DNA from: an uncultured Muribaculum sp.
Lineage (GTDB): Bacteria; Bacteroidota; Bacteroidia; Bacteroidales; Muribaculaceae
DNA length: 7,767 nt
Direction of reading: 5' to 3'
Assembly: GCA_947573015.1 (NCBI GenBank)
Contig: CANPDS010000117.1
Span: forward strand, 1-7,767
Shown here: one piece after another, positions 1 to 6,185 of the stretch
Position numbering within the stretch: the first letter of the stretch is position 1
How the letters are laid out: each line of letters starts with the position of its first letter
Notes under the pieces: generated by a model
The model's input: the letters and a program-made list of their open reading frames with translations, nothing else
Database searches by the model: none
What the model was told of the DNA's origin: nothing
Position numbers and translations under genes: made by a program

Positions 1-3000
1 CCATACATCCGGCATTCCATCGCCATCAGTATCCACTGGCACTGTATAATCCGTTGCATAATCATAGAAACCTTCGGCATCAGTCTCTTTATCGATAATG
101 CCCGATGTGCTGCCAAGCGATCCACCGTAAGTAGCAATGCATTTGCGGACATCATCAACAACACGAGCCTCTACCTTGTCACGGTTTATTGTGCCGGCAT
201 TAGCAAGCACGGACTCATAAGCATCTGTGGCAGACTGATAATTGTCAATCATATATCTCCGTGGTAAATATGTGCCAACAGGGCCGGCAAGCGTATATTT
301 GTAATATGGATTTTCAGGCACAATACGCTCAGTCGCTTTGATCTGGTCGATGGAATACACTTCGGCGGCCATTCCTTTCCAATTGTCGGCAGTAACAGTG
401 GGGAATCCTTCGGCTATATTGCCATCGACCCACCATTTGGCCGGAGCCCATGAGGTTGCACCCTCTCTCGCGTAACTGGAATTGACGAACCATAATTCTG
501 TTTTGCTTGACTGTGGTCCGGGTTTGTAGTAATTATTCATGAAATTGCACTCATGTGCGGAATTCAGCCCGTTGTAAGATGCTATGGCGGCGGTGTTTTC
601 TCCTCCGTAACAGCCGCCCCGGGTGCCATAATTATAATTGATGTTGTTTACATATTCCATAAACACAAGATAATCCTCACCACGGGCGCCATTGAAACGA
701 GGGGAGCGAGAGTTGTTATGCGCCAATAGATTGTGATGATATGTGGCAGGTGATCCTCCCCATTGGCAACCATATCCTCGGGCACCTTTGGAATGTCCGG
801 CATTATACAGGCCTTCATGAACTATTGAATGTTGTACGGTAAGGAAATGGCAGTCTGCTGTATTCATGTTTTCTTCCACAGACCATCCGAATGAACAATG
901 ATCAAAAATAAAGTCTGAGCAGTTTTCAGCACCACATGCATTATCCATAAGCACATCGCCTGCTACATTTTTCTGACCGATGCGGAAACGCATGTTTCTA
1001 ACTATGAAGTTTTGGGATCCACCGAAATTTACCTTTGCATGACTTATCATAATGCCATCACCTGGAGCCGTTTGTCCTGCAAGAGTCCAATCTGGACGAT
1101 TAACTCGAAGTTCGCTATTCAGCACAATGTTTCCGCTGACAGCAAATACGATTGTCAGAGGAGAGCCTTTATGCTGATTGAATGCCCAACGCAATGTTCC
1201 CTCCGAACCATCATCGGCAAGGGATGTTACTGTGACGACCTCGCCGCCGCGACCACCAGTGGCATATTTGCCAAAACCCTCGGCCGTAGGGAATGCCAGC
1301 ATGGTGCGTGCTTCCGATACATTTACGGTTGCAGACATGACCCCATGACGGGAAACAGCTTTTACCGAATAGGATGCTCCTTCTTCATATTCATCGAAAG
1401 ATGGAGTATTTACGATGGCAAGATATTCTCCATCCTTATAAATTATGAATGCACCGGCATTGTCATCGGCTTCCCAAGAAAAACCGGACGAATTGATGTC
1501 GAAATTCCGAGGTGCGGCACTTCCTCTCAAGATAGATGCATAGTCAAATTCTATTTCCGAATGTTTGCCAAACATAAATTCAGGAGTCATATATGCTTCA
1601 ATCTCTTCATCAGCAGCCTGCTTGCAAAATGCCGCACGCGCTGATGTGTCGATTAGTTTTCCGGACATATCGACATTTTTATATTCGTATAAGGATGAAT
1701 TGTTCTCGGCACCTCCCCAGGCTGACCACCCTACTCTATTTATATGCTGGTCTAATGCGCAGCGTATGAACATTGCACCACATTGTTCCTTCCATGGCCG
1801 GCCAAGTGTATATGCACCTTGTGCCACTCCAGACTCTGCGGTTATGTTGCAATTGCGGAAAAACAGGCCGGGATAGAATTTTTCAGCGCTAAGTTCCGGA
1901 TATAGCACTTTGGTCATTGGCATGGATGATTCCGCAGGTGCGGTTATATAGCCGTTGTCTTTAAGACAGCGTATTTCACAATTCTCAAACCATTCCAGAC
2001 CTCCGTCGTATATGAAATCAGTGGATCCTGATATGATGCAATTATTGAAATAACCACGTGCTCCTACATTAGCTTTGTACGTGTCCTGATAGCCACTGAT
2101 TATACAATTGTTGAATATATGAGCATCTCCGGCTGTATACAAAGCCTCTGCCTGGCCTACATTGCCGGATGTATTGCGTATTGTCAGGCCTTCAGCATAG
2201 AATCGTTCGGCAAATACATTTAATGCCGCACAATCAAGATAGGTATTCGTGCTGTTGCCACCACGATTTACCGAAGATGTGATGATGGTCGTTCCCGGAT
2301 CTTCTCCAATCAAACTGATAAATTTTGAAGCCTCACCCTTACGTCCGGCATATATATTCTCTTCATATATGCCGGGGCGTATATAAATTATTCCTCGGCT
2401 CATTTCTGGCACAGCATCTATTGCTTGCTGAATTGTTGTATAGTCACCATCTCCGTTTCTGCTCACAGTATAGGTGACTACTGGTGCATCTATGTCGGGC
2501 GAAGGTTTTGGTGTATCTTCGCCTGCGAATCCATAATCGCTTAGATCGGATAGTGGTCCAACATTAGAAATCGGATTTTGCATAGCATACTGAGCTTGAC
2601 CTTCTGTAATTTCAGATCCAAATATCTGTATCTTATGTACACGTGGAGCCTGACGCTGCGCCATCGGATCGACATATTGGGTAAAAACTTCATTTTGCAC
2701 CGGATTACCTTGTACCTCACCATCCCATACTCTCCAGCGTAAGGATACATCTGAGGCATCAATAATATTCTCCATGAAGTAACCTTGGTCGGCAAATACT
2801 GTCCATCCTTGTTTCTGTTTCTCGGATCCCATCCACACGAGCGGTTGCCAATCTCCATCGCCCACTTTATAGTCGCATTTTATTCCTCGGCCCCATGAAG
2901 TCGATGACCAGGACCATTGTATGCGTTCCACATATGGCAGATGGTCAATCTCCATCCATCCATGCATCGACTCGCCATCGATTCCAGCATCACGACACAT

Positions 3001-3510
3001 CTGCACGAATCCGGCCTCTCCATAAGTGGGCTTTCCATTGGTGTCATAGATGATATTGTCTTCAAGATAGTGGGTATGACCCTTTACTGTCCAGTTATTG
3101 TATGTGGAGGCACTGTTGCCCGAGCACTTTTCTCCCAAATAATATTGACGCGCAAACGCAGCTGTCACACCAGCATAACCATTATACGATTTTTTCGTGG
3201 CGAATGTGCAGTGATGGAACAGTACAGGATATTTTATCTCAGAAGTTCCATTCACAGGTGTCGAAATTATAGCATTGACATATCCTCCGTCGGCCCATTC
3301 GGGGCAATCACGTCCGGTCTCTTTGCTCCATGTAGAGGGCCATGTTTCATCACTGAAATTAATGTCGATTACTTTAGGATATGCCGAGGCATTACTCCAT
3401 TGTTCAACTACGGAAGATGGGTCAAGCGAACCCTCTATAGCGGCATTGGCCGGTATGAAAGCAAGTGCCATTGCCGCAATTGTGGGTAAAACCTGAATAG
3501 GTCGTGTCAT
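1..3510 (-). CDS. Secreted CE8 pectin methylesterase - PL1 pectate lyase fusion (C-terminus outside window)
   Basis: The reading frame is open from ATG at 3510 to base 1 (1170 residues). Residues 1-24 form a signal peptide ending ANA-A with no lipobox, so export across the inner membrane is expected. Residues 25-340 match nothing I can name; the part from about 180 to 325 looks like a beta-sandwich. Residues 345-650 are a CE8 pectin methylesterase with the full active site: Q453, Q475 and D476 (GYQDTY), D498 (STDFIY, nucleophile), R571 and W573 (LGRPW). Residues 665-735 resemble a fibronectin-III domain. From about 740 a PL1-type pectate lyase begins (GFGKYATGGRGG), with D870-H871 in a DHCSFGW motif and R935/R938 in RSPRF. 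D1160-D1168 form a DxDxDGxxD calcium-binding motif just before the edge, as is common near the end of Bacteroidota PL1 lyases, so probably under about 150 residues are missing. Demethylation followed by lyase cleavage of homogalacturonan is inferred from the domain order. Confidence 0.93.
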   Translation of the reverse strand, partial: MTRPIQVLPTIAAMALAFIPANAAIEGSLDPSSVVEQWSNASAYPKVIDINFSDETWPSTWSKETGRDCPEWADGGYVNAIISTPVNGTSEIKYPVLFHHCTFATKKSYNGYAGVTAAFARQYYLGEKCSGNSASTYNNWTVKGHTHYLEDNIIYDTNGKPTYGEAGFVQMCRDAGIDGESMHGWMEIDHLPYVERIQWSWSSTSWGRGIKCDYKVGDGDWQPLVWMGSEKQKQGWTVFADQGYFMENIIDASDVSLRWRVWDGEVQGNPVQNEVFTQYVDPMAQRQAPRVHKIQIFGSEITEGQAQYAMQNPISNVGPLSDLSDYGFAGEDTPKPSPDIDAPVVTYTVSRNGDGDYTTIQQAIDAVPEMSRGIIYIRPGIYEENIYAGRKGEASKFISLIGEDPGTTIITSSVNRGGNSTNTYLDCAALNVFAERFYAEGLTIRNTSGNVGQAEALYTAGDAHIFNNCIISGYQDTYKANVGARGYFNNCIISGSTDFIYDGGLEWFENCEIRCLKDNGYITAPAESSMPMTKVLYPELSAEKFYPGLFFRNCNITAESGVAQGAYTLGRPWKEQCGAMFIRCALDQHINRVGWSAWGGAENNSSLYEYKNVDMSGKLIDTSARAAFCKQAADEEIEAYMTPEFMFGKHSEIEFDYASILRGSAAPRNFDINSSGFSWEADDNAGAFIIYKDGEYLAIVNTPSFDEYEEGASYSVKAVSRHGVMSATVNVSEARTMLAFPTAEGFGKYATGGRGGEVVTVTSLADDGSEGTLRWAFNQHKGSPLTIVFAVSGNIVLNSELRVNRPDWTLAGQTAPGDGIMISHAKVNFGGSQNFIVRNMRFRIGQKNVAGDVLMDNACGAENCSDFIFDHCSFGWSVEENMNTADCHFLTVQHSIVHEGLYNAGHSKGARGYGCQWGGSPATYHHNLLAHNNSRSPRFNGARGEDYLVFMEYVNNINYNYGTRGGCYGGENTAAIASYNGLNSAHECNFMNNYYKPGPQSSKTELWFVNSSYAREGATSWAPAKWWVDGNIAEGFPTVTADNWKGMAAEVYSIDQIKATERIVPENPYYKYTLAGPVGTYLPRRYMIDNYQSATDAYESVLANAGTINRDKVEARVVDDVRKCIATYGGSLGSTSGIIDKETDAEGFYDYATDYTVPVDTDGDGMPDVW

Positions 3511-3557
3511 ATTATTATTGATTTAAGATTATATTCTGATAAGATTCGGTATATGTG

Positions 3558-3565
3558 CAAATTTA
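3558..3565 (-). promoter_or_regulatory. -7 promoter element of the CE8-PL1 gene
   Basis: Read on the minus strand this is TAAATTTG, an exact match to the Bacteroidota -7 consensus TAnnTTTG. A start of transcription near 3551 would give a leader of about 40 bases, AT-rich and without a Shine-Dalgarno sequence. No TTTG lies at the usual 19-21 base spacing upstream; the nearest candidate (ATTG at 3592-3595) is about 26 bases away. The missing -33 box suggests dependence on an activator, which is inference. Confidence 0.5.
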
Positions 3566-3567
3566 CG

Positions 3568-3597
3568 ATATTGCATATGCTTAGATATGGGCAATAT
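3568..3597. repeat. Inverted repeat upstream of the CE8-PL1 -7 element, candidate operator
   Basis: ATATTGC at 3568-3574 and GCAATAT at 3591-3597 are perfect 7-base inverted arms around a 16-base spacer. The left arm overlaps GCATATGC (3573-3580), a perfect 8-base palindrome. The structure sits directly upstream of the minus-strand -7 element, where an activator or repressor would contact DNA. In AT-rich intergenic DNA such arms can occur by chance, so a binding role is only a suggestion. Confidence 0.3.
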
Positions 3598-3649
3598 GTT
3601 CTGAAAAAGGGTGATTTTTTATCGCATCAAATGTATTAAGCTATTTTTA

Positions 3650-3689
3650 TGTAAATTTGCAATCTCTCGCCCAATCTTGTAAATTTGCA
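3650..3689 (+). repeat. Two direct copies of a 12-base promoter-like motif
   Basis: TGTAAATTTGCA occurs at 3650-3661 and again at 3678-3689, 28 bases apart. Each copy contains a -7 element and is close to palindromic. A third copy of the core TAAATTTGCA lies on the opposite strand at 3556-3565. The repeats may be no more than tandem promoter elements, or they may also be protein-binding sites. Confidence 0.55.
3656..3687 (+). promoter_or_regulatory. Complete -33/-7 promoter of the regulator gene
   Basis: TTTG at 3656-3659 and TAAATTTG at 3680-3687 are separated by exactly 20 bases, which fits the Bacteroidota housekeeping promoter. Transcription would begin near 3694, about 17 bases before the ATG at 3711. 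A second -7 match at 3652-3659 overlaps the -33 box but has no upstream TTTG of its own. This promoter rules against the upstream TTG at 3657 as a start codon, since that codon lies inside the -33 element. Confidence 0.6.
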
Positions 3690-3710
3690 GACAATCCACA
3701 TCCATTATCC

Positions 3711-6068
3711 ATGAAAATCCGTATTCCAATTATCATATCTTTGCTCTTGCTAATCCATTGGATTGGTTATGCCGATAATGTAATTGTGCGTCATTATGGG
3801 ATATCCGAGGGCCTTACGCATACCCATATCCGCGATATGCTTCAGGATTCGCAGGGTTACATGTGGTTTGCGACATGGTGTGGGATAGAACGCTTTGATG
3901 GTTATGAATTTCGAAATTTCCGATCTTATGCAGGTGATTCCATAAAGCTTGATAATAACCGCATAGAACGAATTGCAGAATCTCCTGCGGGTGATATAAT
4001 TATAGAAACATATGGTGGACGCATATACCGGTTTGATCGTTCTTGTGAAAGTTTTTTGATCGGGAGCAGTGCCGACAGCCTGCTTATCAGGAACAAGCAA
4101 CAGATCAATAAACTGGCAAAACCATGTATGGAAAAATATCTGCGTGATAATTCTGATGGATATATCGATAAAAATGGGAATTTATGGATAATATGCAGTG
4201 AAGGGGTTGATTGCTTGTCTCAAAGGAGTGATGCATTCAATTTTATAAACAGTACGCCAATTGATTCTATCGGGGACGAAATCCATGCCATATATGCAGC
4301 ACCAGATGGTAAGATATGGGCTGCGGCACGTGATACACGCATAATAATATATGACTCATCCGGTAAGTGGATTGGTAATCTTTCGCCCATGGGATCTGTG
4401 GTAAAAGATCCGGCAATAGGCTTCGGTCGGAAAGCTTATTCTTTCTTTTCAGATAGTTATGGACGAGTCTGGGTAGGAACAAAATCGAAAGAATTAATAT
4501 TGCTGACTCCGGAAAATTCGGATAAGTATCATATTACACGGTATCCTGAGATTACTGAACCGGGTGGATTGTTGTGCGCGGACATATACTCTTTTGCAGC
4601 CGACACTATAGGGAACATATGGATCGCTTCATTCGGCAAAGGAGTAGCGAAAGTGTGCGAAGATGCTGATGGACATCTGTCCTTCCATTTCCCTGGGAAT
4701 TATCCTCTTAACAAATATTCAAGAGTAAGGCGTCTTGTTCATGACAGGACCGGCCTATTGATTGGAGCAACCACTCAAGGAGTGATAGCTTTCGATCCAT
4801 ATAATTACAATCCCGATCAGATAGTTTTCCATTTTACAAGTACTGAAGTGGCGAGAAATACTTCGCTTAGCAATGATGATATCCTGGATATTTGTGTAGC
4901 CAATGATGGTAACCTTTATTTTTCTGCTTTTTCAGGAGGTGTAGATTGGTTGTCGGGCGGCGAATCCCTTATGTGTGATACTGTATCATTTTTCAATAAA
5001 AATATAAGCAACGGACTTGAACAAGATCTTACACTGTCGGTAATTCAAGATCACAGGAATAACTTCTGGGTTATATCACCAGAATCTATTTCGCGTTATA
5101 GTGATACATGGAGACTTCTATCCACATATAATTCAGCCAATCTTGGTCGGGACATCCGCTTTACAGAAGCCCAACCACAACAACTTGCTGACGGCAAACT
5201 TGTTTTTGGCCGAAGAGGTGGAATATTAATTATAGATCCCGACTCAATTCCTGTATCGGTAAATCCTAATCTTGTGATTACACATATTGAAGCCGGAGGC
5301 GAGCCAGTAAATCCGGACAACAGTTCTACAATAAATCTTCCCAGAGGAGTCAGGGATGTTGCCATTCATTTTACAGCCATTGAATTTTCGGGAGCAGATA
5401 ATATAAAGTATGCATATCGGCTTGATACTTGCGGTGGTTGGATTGATCTTGGGCATGGGAGAGAGATTCGCCTCTCTTCTTTAGGGGCCGGACACACCGC
5501 TCTGCAACTGCGCTCTACCGATGCCTACAATGTGTTGTGCAACAATATCACCACCGTAAACATAATGGCAGCCCGTACATGGATGGAGATTGCCGAAGTA
5601 TGTCTGATTATATTTAGTCTGAGTTTTTTGACTATTTTATTGATCATACTGTCTCTCCGAATGTACAAACAGTATAAACAGAAACACAGACTTGACTATT
5701 ATATCCGCGCCACACTTGCTGACTGTAGTTATGGTGACAATGGCCTCATGGCTCAGTTATGCCATATAATACATGACGATTATGGTAATGCATCCCTTAA
5801 AGCCGAAAATGTAGCTCAGCGTCTCAACACCGGGCGCAACATTCTGCGCAGGAAAGTTAAAGAGGAAATTGGAGTTTCTTTAGAAGAATTCATACGTCTG
5901 GTGCGTGTCCGTGCGGCGGCAAGGCTCATAGGCGACAGTCCTCTTACGGTATCTGAAATAGCATATCGGTGCGGATTCAAATCGCCACAATACATGTCTA
6001 TGGTCTTCAAAGAGCAAATGGGATGTAGCCCTTCTGAATATGCTGCACGCAACCGTACAAAGTCGTAA
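3711..6068 (+). CDS. Membrane-spanning propeller/Y_Y_Y sensor with AraC-type DNA-binding domain, no kinase
   Basis: This 785-residue protein probably senses a periplasmic sugar and regulates transcription directly. Residues 1-21 are a signal peptide or N-terminal anchor. Residues 22-515 hold about ten two-component-regulator propeller repeats; the first is a textbook copy (HYGISEGL, DSQGYMWF, RFDGYEF at 28-67). A Y_Y_Y domain covers about 555-618 (KYAYRLD at 566-572). One transmembrane helix spans about 627-649, followed by basic residues (R650, K653, K656) that place the C-terminus in the cytoplasm. An AraC-family domain fills about 694-783, its second helix-turn-helix at 745-777 (SEIAYRCGF, then GCSPSEY). 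In classical hybrid two-component systems a histidine kinase, ATPase and receiver sit between membrane and AraC domain; here only about 45 residues do, with no H-box, ATP lid or receiver. The sensor region is also shorter than the usual 14 blades. ATG 3711 is preferred over TTG 3657 because it directly opens the signal peptide. Likely targets are the flanking pectin enzymes. Confidence 0.92.
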   Translation: MKIRIPIIISLLLLIHWIGYADNVIVRHYGISEGLTHTHIRDMLQDSQGYMWFATWCGIERFDGYEFRNFRSYAGDSIKLDNNRIERIAESPAGDIIIETYGGRIYRFDRSCESFLIGSSADSLLIRNKQQINKLAKPCMEKYLRDNSDGYIDKNGNLWIICSEGVDCLSQRSDAFNFINSTPIDSIGDEIHAIYAAPDGKIWAAARDTRIIIYDSSGKWIGNLSPMGSVVKDPAIGFGRKAYSFFSDSYGRVWVGTKSKELILLTPENSDKYHITRYPEITEPGGLLCADIYSFAADTIGNIWIASFGKGVAKVCEDADGHLSFHFPGNYPLNKYSRVRRLVHDRTGLLIGATTQGVIAFDPYNYNPDQIVFHFTSTEVARNTSLSNDDILDICVANDGNLYFSAFSGGVDWLSGGESLMCDTVSFFNKNISNGLEQDLTLSVIQDHRNNFWVISPESISRYSDTWRLLSTYNSANLGRDIRFTEAQPQQLADGKLVFGRRGGILIIDPDSIPVSVNPNLVITHIEAGGEPVNPDNSSTINLPRGVRDVAIHFTAIEFSGADNIKYAYRLDTCGGWIDLGHGREIRLSSLGAGHTALQLRSTDAYNVLCNNITTVNIMAARTWMEIAEVCLIIFSLSFLTILLIILSLRMYKQYKQKHRLDYYIRATLADCSYGDNGLMAQLCHIIHDDYGNASLKAENVAQRLNTGRNILRRKVKEEIGVSLEEFIRLVRVRAAARLIGDSPLTVSEIAYRCGFKSPQYMSMVFKEQMGCSPSEYAARNRTKS

Positions 6069-6095
6069 GTAATTAAATATCCATTATCCTTGTGT

Positions 6096-6103
6096 CAAAT
6101 TTA
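6096..6103 (-). promoter_or_regulatory. Minus-strand -7-like element behind the regulator gene
   Basis: The minus strand reads TAAATTTG here, preceded by a run of G. It points back into the 3' end of the regulator gene and would give an antisense transcript, or it may be half of a divergent pair with the element at 6153-6160. No matching -33 box is visible, and chance occurrence is quite possible. Confidence 0.15.
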
Positions 6104-6152
6104 CCCCCCTAACGCGCCAATTATCATCACCTGGCTGAGGCTCGTCGGCTAA

Positions 6153-6160
6153 TAAATTTG
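6153..6160 (+). promoter_or_regulatory. -7 promoter element of the esterase gene
   Basis: TAAATTTG matches the Bacteroidota -7 consensus and predicts a start near 6167, leaving a leader of about 19 bases with no Shine-Dalgarno sequence. At the expected -33 position (about 6128-6133) the sequence reads CACCTG and no TTTG is present. As with the CE8-PL1 gene, this hints at activator-dependent transcription. The element suggests that the esterase has its own promoter instead of relying only on readthrough from the regulator 117 bases upstream. Confidence 0.5.
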
Positions 6161-6185
6161 TAGAAATCAGTTAAATCAGATTTCT

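Noticed and set aside
1012..1876. Plus-strand open frames of 210 and 103 residues
   Set aside because: They lie opposite the CE8-PL1 gene, whose minus-strand frame has clear family motifs throughout. Their translations are low-complexity mixtures rich in Cys and Ile with no motif.
2541..3065. Minus-strand open frames of 105 and 61 residues
   Set aside because: They are in other frames of the same strand as the CE8-PL1 gene and show no domain; the true frame continues through them.
2917..3496. Plus-strand open frames of 190 and 73 residues
   Set aside because: They are antisense to the start of the CE8-PL1 gene, whose signal peptide and beta-rich region are more convincing.
3657..3710. TTG at 3657 as the start of the regulator, adding 18 residues
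   Set aside because: The TTG lies inside the TTTG -33 box, and transcription is predicted to begin only near 3694. The ATG at 3711 directly opens a good signal peptide.
6111..6130. Similarity between the GCCAATTATC stretch here and GCCCATATC on the minus strand near 3583-3591
   Set aside because: The match is short and imperfect, and the distances to the two -7 elements differ by about 11 bases, so it is not good evidence for a shared binding site.
6069..6152. Terminator between regulator and esterase
   Set aside because: I looked for a GC-rich hairpin followed by T residues and found only weak partial pairing around 6131-6150, with no T-run after it.
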